Source: WTGA01 sp965231865 (GTDB taxonomy: Bacteria; Pseudomonadota; Gammaproteobacteria; Arenicellales; Poriferihabitantaceae). From it: a DNA stretch of 64,000 nucleotides. The position numbers were made by a program, and so were the translations under genes. The stretch lies in NCBI GenBank assembly GCA_965231865.1, contig CBDDOJ010000002.1:186001-250000 (forward strand), read 5' to 3'. Of the stretch, positions 26,494-34,464 are shown one piece after another (positions within the stretch are counted from its first letter, which is position 1; each line of letters opens with the position of its first letter). The notes under the pieces are model-generated. The model had not been told where the DNA came from, searched no databases, and saw only the letters and a list, made by a program, of their open reading frames with translations.

Positions 26494-27553
26494 ACGACCC
26501 GAACATTCACAGATGATGGTGTACCTGTCCCCCGTCATCGCCCTTGCCATGACCCTGATTTCAGGAATTGTCCTGTTCCAGGTCATGGGCGTGGAATCCG
26601 GCAAGGCCCTGTATGCGTTTTTTGTGGAACCCATTACCCATAAATACGGCTGGGCCGAACTGGGGGTCAAGGCGACCCCCCTGATATTGATTGGTGTTGC
26701 CCTGTCCGTGGGGTTCCGCGCCAACGTCTGGAACATTGGCGCAGAGGGCCAACTGACACTGGGGGCCATTTGTGGCGGGGGAGTCGCCCTGTTGTTTTAC
26801 GGAGTGGATTCTGTTTTCGTGCTGCCGTTGATGATGGCCAGCGGCATTCTCGGCGGCATGATGTGGGCAGCGATCCCGGCATTGTTAAAAACCCGGTTCA
26901 ACGCAAACGAAATCCTCACCAGCCTGATGCTGACCTATGTGGCAACGTTACTGCTCAGTGTCCTGGTGCACGGCCCATGGAGAGACCCGGATGGATTCAA
27001 CTTCCCGGAGTCCAGGATTTTCAGTGATTCCGCTACGCTGCCTGTGATCTGGGAGGGCACCCGGCTGCATCTTGGATGGATCATTACCATTGCTGCGGTG
27101 GCAGCGGTCTGGGTCCTCATGTCCAGGACCATTGTTGGATTCCAGATCAAGGTGGTGGGCCAGGCTCCCCTGGCTGGCCGGCATGCGGGATTCAGTGTCA
27201 ACCGGGTCATCTGGTTTTCCCTGCTGCTCGGTGGGGGAATGGCCGGCCTGGCCGGTTTGTTTGAGGTTTCCGGGCCGATTGGCCAGTTGCTGCCGGTCAT
27301 TTCACCGGGATACGGGTTTACGGCGATTATTGTTGCGTTTGTGGGCCGGCTGCACCCGGTGGGGGTATTTTTTGCGGGCCTGCTACTGGCCCTGTCCTAT
27401 CTGGGTGGAGAATCGGCACAAATCACCATGAACCTGCCCCTGGCCGTCACCGGCGTATTCCAGGGAATGCTGCTTTTCTTCCTGCTGGCCTGCGATGTGC
27501 TCATTGCCTACCAGTTCCGTTTTAATATGACCCGGGGAGAAAGGTATGGCTGA
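26474..27553 (+). CDS. BMP-type ABC importer, permease subunit 1
   Basis: A 359-residue inner-membrane protein with about ten hydrophobic segments and the conserved signature GFRANVWNIGAEGQLTLGAI (about residues 78-97), characteristic of the nucleoside/BMP permease family. The MFVSLVKRP start is chosen over one 10 codons upstream because it gives a short cytoplasmic N-terminus before the first membrane segment. It overlaps both neighbours, as usual for translationally coupled ABC genes. Confidence 0.88.
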   Translation: MFVSLVKRPEHSQMMVYLSPVIALAMTLISGIVLFQVMGVESGKALYAFFVEPITHKYGWAELGVKATPLILIGVALSVGFRANVWNIGAEGQLTLGAICGGGVALLFYGVDSVFVLPLMMASGILGGMMWAAIPALLKTRFNANEILTSLMLTYVATLLLSVLVHGPWRDPDGFNFPESRIFSDSATLPVIWEGTRLHLGWIITIAAVAAVWVLMSRTIVGFQIKVVGQAPLAGRHAGFSVNRVIWFSLLLGGGMAGLAGLFEVSGPIGQLLPVISPGYGFTAIIVAFVGRLHPVGVFFAGLLLALSYLGGESAQITMNLPLAVTGVFQGMLLFFLLACDVLIAYQFRFNMTRGERYG

Positions 27554-28469
27554 TATCCTGGTTGCGGCAATCCTGACGATCATCACGGCGGCGACCCCCC
27601 TGGTCTATGCCTCGCTGGGAGAAATGATCACCGAGAAGTCCGGGGTGCTCAACCTGGGGGTTGAAGGAATGATTCTGGTCGGCGCGGTAGCCGGATTCGC
27701 CACCATTCACAGTACAGGGAGTGCAACCCTGGCGATTTTTGCCGGGCTGGCGGCGGGCGCGTTGCTGGCGTCGATTTTCGCGTTGCTGGTACTGGGGTTC
27801 CAGGCGACCCAGGTTGCCACCGGTCTGGCGCTTACGATCTTCGGGATCGGCGTCAGTGCACTGATCGGGCAGGACCTGGTGGGAATCGCCTACGACGGCC
27901 TTCCCAAGCTCTCCATACCGCTTCTGTCCTCCATCCCCGTGATCGGGCCATTGCTGTTTCAGCACGATATTCTGGTATACGGCTCGTTTGTCCTCGTGCT
28001 TCTTGTTGCCTGGTTTCTCAAAAGCACCCGGCCGGGGCTGATTCTGCGTGCCGTGGGAAATTCCCACGATGCAGCACATGCCATTGGCTACCCGGTGATC
28101 CGAATCCGGTATATGGCCATCCTGTTTGGCGGCGGAATGGCTGGCCTGGCAGGGGCCTATCTTTCCCTCGCCTACTCCCCGCTGTGGATAGAAAACATGA
28201 GCGCCGGCCGTGGCTGGATTGCACTGGCACTGGTGGTTTTTGCAACCTGGCGCCCATGGCGTGTATTCTTTGGGGCCTATTTATTCGGTGGCATTACCAT
28301 TTTTCAACTGCATGCCCAGGCGTTTGGAGTCGGTGTTCCCGCTCAAATCATGTCGATGTTGCCCTATTTGGCCACCATCCTGGTGCTTGTTATCATTTCC
28401 CGTGATATCAACAAGATCAAACTCAATGCACCCATGTGCATCGGCAAGCCCTTTCATCCCACTGCATGA
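27546..28469 (+). CDS. BMP-type ABC importer, permease subunit 2
   Basis: A 307-residue inner-membrane protein with the paralogous signature EKSGVLNLGVEGMILVGAV (about residues 29-47). It has roughly eight to nine hydrophobic segments. It starts 8 bases inside permease 1. The two permeases form the heterodimeric channel for the ATPase encoded upstream and the binding protein encoded downstream. Confidence 0.9.
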   Translation: MADILVAAILTIITAATPLVYASLGEMITEKSGVLNLGVEGMILVGAVAGFATIHSTGSATLAIFAGLAAGALLASIFALLVLGFQATQVATGLALTIFGIGVSALIGQDLVGIAYDGLPKLSIPLLSSIPVIGPLLFQHDILVYGSFVLVLLVAWFLKSTRPGLILRAVGNSHDAAHAIGYPVIRIRYMAILFGGGMAGLAGAYLSLAYSPLWIENMSAGRGWIALALVVFATWRPWRVFFGAYLFGGITIFQLHAQAFGVGVPAQIMSMLPYLATILVLVIISRDINKIKLNAPMCIGKPFHPTA

Positions 28470-28568
28470 TGATCCATTCTACTTCCGGGGGCCCCACCAC
28501 CGGGTGCCGGGCAGAACCCTGATACCGCTTAAACCTTCACTTACATTCAACCTTGAGGACAATTCAAA

Positions 28569-29663
28569 ATGAAAATCAATTTTAGTCTATTCAGAATACT
28601 GAAATCCATCTCTGCGCTCTTTCTGGCTGCGACCATGATGGTCGCCGGCACGAGCGCCCACGCCGAAGACGTCAAAGTGGGCTTCGTCTATGTTGGCCCA
28701 GTGGGGGACCATGGATGGACATACCGGCACGACCAGGGCCGACTGGCCGTTGAAAAGGAACTGGGAGTGGCCACGACGTTCGTCGAAAGTGTCGCAGAGG
28801 GAGCCGATTCCGAGCGCGTCATCCGGAACCTGGCGACCACCGGGCACAGCATCATCTTTACCACATCGTTTGGCTATATGAATCCCACTTTAAAGGTTGC
28901 CCAGCAGTTCCCGGATGTCAAATTCGAGCATGCAACCGGGTACAAGCGCGCGGACAATCTGAGTACCTATTCGGCCAGGTTCTATGAAGGCCGGGCGGTT
29001 CTGGGGACGATTGCAGGCCACATGAGCAAGACCGGCGTTGTTGGCTATATCGCCTCGTTCCCGATTCCGGAAGTGGTCCGGGGAATCAATGCCTTCATGC
29101 TGGCCATGCGCAAAGTCAATCCGGATGCAGTGGCCAAGGTGGTCTGGGTGAACTCGTGGTACGACCCGGGCAAGGAAGGAGATGCCGCCAAGGCCCTGAT
29201 CGACCAGGGGGCCGACATCATTACCCAGCACACCGATTCACCCGCTCCACTCCAGGTTGCCGAACAAAGAGGAGTGTATGCGTTTGGGCAGGCATCGGAC
29301 ATGAGCGCGTTTGCACCCCGGGCACAACTGACCTCCATCATTGATGACTGGAACCCCTATTATGTCAGCCGGGTCAGGGCACTGATGGAAGGCACCTGGG
29401 AATCCCAGGATGTCTGGGATGGAATCAAGTCCGGCATGGTGGGATTTGCCCCGTATGGTGATGTCGTGCCCGCAGAGGTACGCGCGGCGGCGGATGCGGT
29501 CAAGGACGGGATTGTCAACGGCACGATGCATCCCTTTGATGGCCCGATCAACAACCAGGCCGGGGAGCAGGTGATTGGTGAAGGGGAAACCCTGGACGAT
29601 GGTGTGCTCCTTGGAATGGACTGGTACGTCGAAGGCGTTCAGGGGGAATTGGGAGGGCAATAG
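28569..29663 (+). CDS. BMP family ABC importer, periplasmic binding protein
   Basis: A 364-residue protein with a signal peptide ending SAHA-ED (cleavage near residue 32) and no lipobox Cys. The mature part starts VKVGFVYVGPVGDHGWTYRHDQG, the hallmark of the basic membrane protein (BMP/Med) family that binds nucleosides or purines. Other family pieces are GTIAGHMSKTGVVGYIASFPIPEV and DIITQHTDSPAPLQVA. It follows the permease genes by 99 bases and ends the operon in front of a strong hairpin. Exact ligand unknown; xanthine, urate precursors or nucleosides fit the context. Confidence 0.9.
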   Translation: MKINFSLFRILKSISALFLAATMMVAGTSAHAEDVKVGFVYVGPVGDHGWTYRHDQGRLAVEKELGVATTFVESVAEGADSERVIRNLATTGHSIIFTTSFGYMNPTLKVAQQFPDVKFEHATGYKRADNLSTYSARFYEGRAVLGTIAGHMSKTGVVGYIASFPIPEVVRGINAFMLAMRKVNPDAVAKVVWVNSWYDPGKEGDAAKALIDQGADIITQHTDSPAPLQVAEQRGVYAFGQASDMSAFAPRAQLTSIIDDWNPYYVSRVRALMEGTWESQDVWDGIKSGMVGFAPYGDVVPAEVRAAADAVKDGIVNGTMHPFDGPINNQAGEQVIGEGETLDDGVLLGMDWYVEGVQGELGGQ

Positions 29664-29682
29664 CCCGTTTGATTCAGGTTTA

Positions 29683-29710
29683 CAAAGCCCTTCATGCATG
29701 AAGGGCTTTG
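29683..29710 (+). terminator. Long perfect palindrome after the importer operon, probable terminator
   Basis: Positions 29683-29696 and 29697-29710 are exact inverted copies (14 + 14 bases; CAAAGCCCTTCATG and its complement). The RNA would fold into a GC-containing stem with a small central loop. It follows the binding-protein stop by 19 bases and precedes the RutR-like gene by 24. No clear U-tract follows, so termination is likely but not certain; the symmetry could also serve as a protein-binding site. Confidence 0.65.
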
Positions 29711-29734
29711 TCTGAAAGTACTGATTCCGCTCCG

Positions 29735-30376
29735 ATGTCCAACGCGCTAAGAAAAACAACCAGCATCGGGCTGGAGAAAAAACAGCTGATTCTCAAGTCC
29801 GCTGAAAACGAATTCGAGAAATACAGTTACGGCGGTGCCAGGATGCAGCGCATTGCAGACCAGGCAGGCCTGCCCAAGGCAAATGTGCATTATTATTTCC
29901 GCAGCAAATCCGAATTGTATAACGCGGTACTCGAAGGCGTGGTGGGTCTGTGGGACCAGACGTTTAAAACCCTGGATGCCAGCGACGACCCCCGGATTGT
30001 ACTGTCGGAGTTTGTCCGGATGAAAGTGGAATTTACCCGACTCCACCCCCAAGCCACCCGCATATTCACGAGCGAAATGCTTCATGGCGCCCCCCATCTG
30101 AATGAGGAGCTGAATGACAAAATGAATCGCTGGACCCAAAACCGCGCCCGCGTCATTGCACAGTGGGTGGAAAACGGGAAGATTGCCCCCGTAGACCCCT
30201 ATCACCTGATATTCATGATCTGGGCAAGCACCCAGCATTTTGCCTGCTCTGAATTCCAGATCAAATCGGTCTACCAGAAACCGAAGTTGACCCGGAAGGA
30301 TTTTGCCGACCAGGCAACCTCCCTGACCACGATGGTGCTGCGAATCTGCGGCCTGGATGATCGACCGGATGATTGA
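29735..30376 (+). CDS. RutR-like TetR-family regulator
   Basis: A 213-residue TetR-type repressor. The N-terminal helix-turn-helix is at about residues 15-60 (ARMQRIADQAGLPKANVHYYFRSKSELYNAVL). The C-terminal ligand domain contains HPQATRIFTSEMLHGAPHL (about 105-123) and GKIAPVDPYHLIFMIWASTQH (about 149-169), which closely follow the E. coli RutR C-terminal domain. A TTG start nine codons upstream is possible but would sit inside the preceding hairpin. RutR-consensus palindromes at three purine-gene promoters in this window fit it as their regulator. E. coli RutR responds to uracil and thymine; here a purine-derived ligand is plausible. Confidence 0.85.
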   Translation: MSNALRKTTSIGLEKKQLILKSAENEFEKYSYGGARMQRIADQAGLPKANVHYYFRSKSELYNAVLEGVVGLWDQTFKTLDASDDPRIVLSEFVRMKVEFTRLHPQATRIFTSEMLHGAPHLNEELNDKMNRWTQNRARVIAQWVENGKIAPVDPYHLIFMIWASTQHFACSEFQIKSVYQKPKLTRKDFADQATSLTTMVLRICGLDDRPDD

Positions 30377-30390
30377 CCGGATGATTGAGA
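30355..30390. repeat. Three tandem 12-bp repeats at the end of the regulator gene
   Basis: GGATGATCGACC, GGATGATTGACC and GGATGATTGAGA follow one another at 30355, 30367 and 30379. They encode the last residues (DDRPDD) and stop codon of the RutR-like protein and extend into the gap before puuD. Slippage duplication is the simplest reading. Confidence 0.8.
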
Positions 30391-30406
30391 CAACTTCCAG
30401 GACGAG

Positions 30407-31603
30407 ATGATTGAAGGCCACCTACACGAATGGGGCAACCTGCTGGTACGCTGGATTCATTTCATCGTTGGCGTGGCGTGGATCGGGGCTTCCTTTTATT
30501 TTAACTGGCTCGAAAACAACCTGAACCGGCAATCCCCCGGGAAGGAAGGCATCGCCGGGCATCTGTGGGCCATCCATGGGGGTGGGTTTTACTACCTGGA
30601 AAAGTTCAAAACCGGGCCGGAAAAGTTGCCGGCAGAACTGCACTGGTTCAAGTGGGAAGCCTACATGACCTGGTTGAGCGGTGTCACGCTGCTGATCATT
30701 GTCTATTACTTCAACGCCCGGTTGTTTCTGATCGATCCCACGGTCAGGGACCTGTCCCCGGCCGAGGCCATCATCATTGCCACCGCGTCGGTTTTGGGGT
30801 CCTGGTTTGTATACGATATCCTGTGCCGCTGCCCCCTGCGAAAATCCGCCGCACTGCTTGGAATCACCATTGCCGGTTACCTGGTCCTGCTTACCTGGTT
30901 CCTCAGCGAAGTGTTCAGTGGACGCGGGGCATACATCCATGTCGGTGCCGCGATAGGAACCATGATGGTCGGGAATGTTTTTTTTGTCATCATCCCGTCC
31001 CAAAAGAAAATGGTCCGGGCCGTGACGGAGAAACAGCCCCTCGACCCCGCGGTCAGTGCGAACGGGTTGCTGCGCTCAACCCATAACAATTACTTTACGC
31101 TGCCCGTTCTGTTCATCATGATCAGCAGTCATTTCCCGAGCACCTATGGACATCACTGGAACTGGGCCATCCTTTTTCTGGTGTCGGCGGCCAGTGTCGC
31201 CGTTCGACACTATTACAATGTCCGGCGGGTCACAAAATCCCTGTGGTGGATTTTACCTGTGGCATTTATTGGCATGCTTGGGGTGATGTGGTGGACGGCC
31301 CCCACACCGAAACCGGCGGAAACCGCCCAGGCGAACATCCAGCAAAGCATCCTGCCCCTGATCCAGGAGCGATGTACGGTCTGCCATTCCGAAACGCCGA
31401 CCCAGCGGGGGTTTACCTCGCCGCCGGTGGGATTGGTACTGGATACCCTGGATCAGGTGGAAACCAGTTCACAGCAGATATACCAGGCCACCGTGGTCAC
31501 CCGAACCATGCCCATCGGAAACCTGACCGGGATTACCGATGAAGAACGGGACCTCATTTCATTGTGGTATTCTTCGCGAAATACGGACCCGCACAACCCA
31601 TGA
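30407..31603 (+). CDS. puuD: Urate hydroxylase PuuD (membrane protein with cytochrome c domain)
   Basis: A 398-residue protein. The N-terminal part has eight or nine membrane segments and the family motif RWIHFIVGVAWIGASFYFNWLEN (about residues 15-37). The C-terminal periplasmic cytochrome c domain has a single haem site CTVCH (about 325-329). PuuD oxidises urate to 5-hydroxyisourate and passes electrons to the respiratory chain rather than to oxygen directly. Its product is used by UraH and UraD encoded at 5.5-6.4 kb. It overlaps puuE by 4 bases (ATGA). Confidence 0.93.
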   Translation: MIEGHLHEWGNLLVRWIHFIVGVAWIGASFYFNWLENNLNRQSPGKEGIAGHLWAIHGGGFYYLEKFKTGPEKLPAELHWFKWEAYMTWLSGVTLLIIVYYFNARLFLIDPTVRDLSPAEAIIIATASVLGSWFVYDILCRCPLRKSAALLGITIAGYLVLLTWFLSEVFSGRGAYIHVGAAIGTMMVGNVFFVIIPSQKKMVRAVTEKQPLDPAVSANGLLRSTHNNYFTLPVLFIMISSHFPSTYGHHWNWAILFLVSAASVAVRHYYNVRRVTKSLWWILPVAFIGMLGVMWWTAPTPKPAETAQANIQQSILPLIQERCTVCHSETPTQRGFTSPPVGLVLDTLDQVETSSQQIYQATVVTRTMPIGNLTGITDEERDLISLWYSSRNTDPHNP

Positions 31604-32514
31604 CCTATCCCAGGAACATGGCGGGTTATGGCCCGAAACCGCCTGACCCGGCCTGGCCGGGCAACGCACGGGTTGCGGTTCAGTTTGTGTTGAACTACGA
31701 AGAAGGCGGAGAAAACAATGTTCTGCACGGCGACAAGGGGTCCGAGGCCTTCCTGTCTGAAATCGTGGGTGCCCAATCCTATGAGGGTGTTCGCCACATG
31801 AACATGGAATCGCTGTATGAATACGGGTCGAGGGCGGGATTCTGGCGGCTCCACCGGATGTTTACGGAACGGGAAATCCCCGTCACCGTTTTTGCCGTGG
31901 CCATGGCCATCCAGAGAAATCCCCGGGTGGTTGAAGCCATGCTGGACAGTGACTGGGAAATTGCGAGTCACGGGTTTCGGTGGATCGATTATCAGTTCGT
32001 CGCGGAAGGCCTGGAGATTGAACACATGCACGAAGCAATTGCCCTGCACACCCGCCTGACCGGATCACGTCCAAAAGGCTACTACCTGGGCCGCACCAGT
32101 CCGAATACCCATCGTATTACCGCGGAACTCGGGGAGTTTGTCTACAGTTCGGATACCTATGCGGACGAACTGCCTTACTGGTCAACCGACTACCGCAAAC
32201 CGCTGTTGATGGTGCCGTATACCCTGGATGCCAATGACATGCGGTTTGCCACCCCCCAGGGATTCAATTCCGGGGACCAGTTTTTCAGTTATCTGAAGGA
32301 TACCTTCGATTGCCTGTACGAAGAGGGCCAGGTCACGCCGAAAATGATGTCCATCGGTCTGCATTGCCGGCTGGTTGGACGACCCGGCCGGGCCAGGGCG
32401 CTGGGCAGATTTCTCGACTACATTCTTTCCAAGGAGCACGTATGGCTGACGCGAAGAGTGGACATTGCCAATCACTGGCACCGTCGTTTTCCCTGTAATG
32501 GTGAAGTCAAATGA
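31600..32514 (+). CDS. puuE: Allantoinase PuuE (polysaccharide-deacetylase fold)
   Basis: A 304-residue protein of the metal-independent PuuE family. Family stretches are MTYPRNMAGYGPKPPDPAWP at the start, VQFVLNYEEGGENNVLHGD (about residues 28-46), EIASHGFRWIDYQ (about 123-135) and GYYLGRTSPNTHRI. It hydrolyses allantoin to allantoate. The start overlaps the puuD stop as ATGA, and its own stop overlaps the allantoicase start in the same way. It is unrelated to the amidohydrolase-type AllB. Confidence 0.93.
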   Translation: MTYPRNMAGYGPKPPDPAWPGNARVAVQFVLNYEEGGENNVLHGDKGSEAFLSEIVGAQSYEGVRHMNMESLYEYGSRAGFWRLHRMFTEREIPVTVFAVAMAIQRNPRVVEAMLDSDWEIASHGFRWIDYQFVAEGLEIEHMHEAIALHTRLTGSRPKGYYLGRTSPNTHRITAELGEFVYSSDTYADELPYWSTDYRKPLLMVPYTLDANDMRFATPQGFNSGDQFFSYLKDTFDCLYEEGQVTPKMMSIGLHCRLVGRPGRARALGRFLDYILSKEHVWLTRRVDIANHWHRRFPCNGEVK

Positions 32515-33497
32515 ACGATTTTTCCCGGCGCTGGGTAAACCTGGCCTCATCCAGGCTGGGGGCGAAGGCCATCTCCTGCAGCGATGAATTTTTTGCCCCC
32601 ATGGAACGGATGCTGAATGACCGGCCTCCGGTCTTTATTGACGGCAAGTACGATGACCACGGGAAATGGATGGACGGCTGGGAAACCCGGCGGCGGCGGC
32701 AACCCGGTCATGACTGGTGCATTGTGAAACTTGCCAGACCCGGCGTGATCCATGGCATTGAAATCGACACCACCCACTTTACCGGAAACTATCCGCCCGC
32801 GGCGTCCATGGATGCATGTGTGCTGGATGGACAAGACCCGGATGAAAATACGCCCTGGCATCCACTCCTTGAAAAACAGGACCTCCAGGGTGACAGTCAG
32901 CACCGGTTTGCCGTAAACAACCCGGCTCCCTTCACGCACATCCGCGTGAACATCTATCCCGATGGAGGGATTGCACGGTTGCGCGTTTTTGCAGAACCCC
33001 GGGTCGACTGGGAGAAATTCCCCCAGGGACACCTGGTGGACCTGGCGGCTTCTTTGAACGGGGGGGTGGCCATGGCGTGCAACAACGAACATTATGGTTC
33101 GGTTCAGAATATTCTGGCACCGGGCCGGGGAATCAATATGGGCGACGGCTGGGAAACCCGGCGACGGCGTGAACCGGGTCATGACTGGGTCGTCATCGCA
33201 CTGGCCAGGCCAGGGATTGTCCGGCGTATTGAAGTGGATACCGCCCATTTCAAGGGCAATTATCCGGATACCTGCAGTGTGCAGGCGACCCCCCTGGATT
33301 TGGACCATTCACTGTCTGTGGAAACACTGAGTGAATCATGGAATGAATTATTGCCGTCGGTAAAACTCCGGGCGGACAGCCAACACCGGTTTACCGATGA
33401 AATCAGGGAGATTGGCGCGGTCCGTTATGTCCGTCTGAACATCTATCCGGACGGCGGCATCAGCCGTCTGCGAATGTTTGCTGAAATCGGGAAATAG
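32511..33497 (+). CDS. alc: Allantoicase
   Basis: A 328-residue protein with two internally similar halves (about residues 20-155 and 190-325). Each contains a GWETRRRRxPGHDW motif and a related I-x-IDTTHFTGNYPP or VDTAHFKGNYPD segment, then RVNIYPDGGIARLR or RLNIYPDGGISRLR. This duplicated layout is characteristic of allantoicase. It splits allantoate into ureidoglycolate and urea. It is translationally coupled to puuE and followed by allA. Confidence 0.95.
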   Translation: MNDFSRRWVNLASSRLGAKAISCSDEFFAPMERMLNDRPPVFIDGKYDDHGKWMDGWETRRRRQPGHDWCIVKLARPGVIHGIEIDTTHFTGNYPPAASMDACVLDGQDPDENTPWHPLLEKQDLQGDSQHRFAVNNPAPFTHIRVNIYPDGGIARLRVFAEPRVDWEKFPQGHLVDLAASLNGGVAMACNNEHYGSVQNILAPGRGINMGDGWETRRRREPGHDWVVIALARPGIVRRIEVDTAHFKGNYPDTCSVQATPLDLDHSLSVETLSESWNELLPSVKLRADSQHRFTDEIREIGAVRYVRLNIYPDGGISRLRMFAEIGK

Positions 33498-33504
33498 GCG
33501 GATC

Positions 33505-34005
33505 ATGGAACTTCAGCCTGTTCCCCTGAGCGCAGAAAAATTCGCATCCTTCGGGGAAGTCGTCGAGCTGGAATCCGCCAGGCAGCTCCAGATCAACCAG
33601 GGTCTGACCACGCGCTACCACGACTTGTTTGAAATCGATGCCAGCGACCAGGGCGGGAGACCCATCGTCAGTGTCTTTCGCACCGCACCCCTGCCGCTTC
33701 CTCACCAGGTCACGGTGATGGAACGCCACCCATTGGGCAGTCAGGCCTTTATCCCCGTTGAACGCAATCCATTTTTGGTGCTGGTTGCCCCTGCGGGGGA
33801 GAAAATCCGTGCTGCCGATTTGTGCCTGTTCATCACAAATGGAAAACAGGGCATCAACCTTTGGAAAAACACCTGGCATCATTTCCAGATTGTCCTGGGC
33901 AGAACCCAGAGTTTTCTGGTGATTGACCGCGGCGGCAAGGGAAACAATCTTGTAGAAACCCCCGTCGCCGATCAGCCCGTCTGGATTCCGGAGCATTTTT
34001 CATAG
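33505..34005 (+). CDS. allA: Ureidoglycolate lyase
   Basis: A 166-residue cupin-like AllA family protein. Visible stretches are MELQPVPLSAEKFASFGEVVE at the start, VTVMERHPLGSQAFIPVE (about residues 70-87) and NTWHHFQIVLG (about 127-137). It releases glyoxylate and urea from ureidoglycolate. The MELQPVP start is chosen over one nine codons upstream that lies inside the allantoicase gene. It is the last gene of puuD-puuE-alc-allA. Confidence 0.93.
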   Translation: MELQPVPLSAEKFASFGEVVELESARQLQINQGLTTRYHDLFEIDASDQGGRPIVSVFRTAPLPLPHQVTVMERHPLGSQAFIPVERNPFLVLVAPAGEKIRAADLCLFITNGKQGINLWKNTWHHFQIVLGRTQSFLVIDRGGKGNNLVETPVADQPVWIPEHFS

Positions 34006-34020
34006 CCACGCATTTACCGC

Positions 34021-34050
34021 GGTTGAAGAGTGTTCCGTTTTGTCCTGACT
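34021..34050 (+). repeat. Imperfect direct repeat, copy A
   Basis: Begins GGTTGAAGAGTGTTCCGTTT and continues TGTCCTGACT. It matches copy B at 34284-34312 with about 80 percent identity, both in the same orientation, about 260 bases apart. They bracket the otherwise gene-free 459-base gap between allA and glcB and may be ends of a decayed mobile element. Confidence 0.65.
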
Positions 34051-34243
34051 TAAAAATCAAGATGTCTATGTCAGGAAGATTCCCATCCCACAAACGATTG
34101 AACAAACGGAGGGAGGCGGACGCACTCACTCTCACCGGGTTTCATGCCGCTTCCCGAAGGTGGGGGCGGACCATCCCATTAAGTTGAATATATAATTCCC
34201 ATTTCAATCACTGATCGCGTCCGGCCCGAAAACCCCACTATCC

Positions 34244-34266
34244 GGCCGGCTTGGCCATAGCCGGCC
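34244..34266. other. Strong GC hairpin in the allA-glcB gap
   Basis: GGCCGGCT (34244-34251) and AGCCGGCC (34259-34266) form an 8-base stem with a 7-base loop. It could end the puuD-allA transcript, but no U-tract follows. Confidence 0.4.
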
Positions 34267-34283
34267 AAATGCGCAAATACGAC

Positions 34284-34312
34284 GGTTGAAGAGCGTCCCA
34301 TTTTGCCTGAAT
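34284..34312 (+). repeat. Imperfect direct repeat, copy B
   Basis: Begins GGTTGAAGAGCGTCCCATTT and continues TGCCTGAAT. See copy A at 34021 for the comparison. Confidence 0.65.
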
Positions 34313-34386
34313 CAACACCATGGACGGATTGCCCGCCTTCTTCCCGGCACGGGAAGAGGCCATCCTGCGGCCGGGCTTTCCCGGAT

Positions 34387-34415
34387 AATTCGCTTGTTAA
34401 ACTTGCAACTATAAT
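34387..34415 (+). promoter_or_regulatory. Possible glcB promoter with consensus -10
   Basis: A perfect TATAAT lies at 34410-34415 in an AT-rich stretch 50 bases upstream of glcB. The expected -35 region (AATTCG, 34387-34392) is poor, which would fit activator dependence. An inverted repeat TTAAAC (34397-34402)/GTTTAA (34416-34421) spans the -10 and could be an operator. Confidence 0.4.
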
Positions 34416-34464
34416 GTTTAATTTAGCATGTTAATTAGTTTTACTGATAATTGATCACAGAACG

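Noticed and set aside
30367..30382. TTGACCGGATGATTGA as a RutR operator before puuD
   Set aside because: The left TTGACC is part of a tandem repeat and the right half does not match TGGTCAA.
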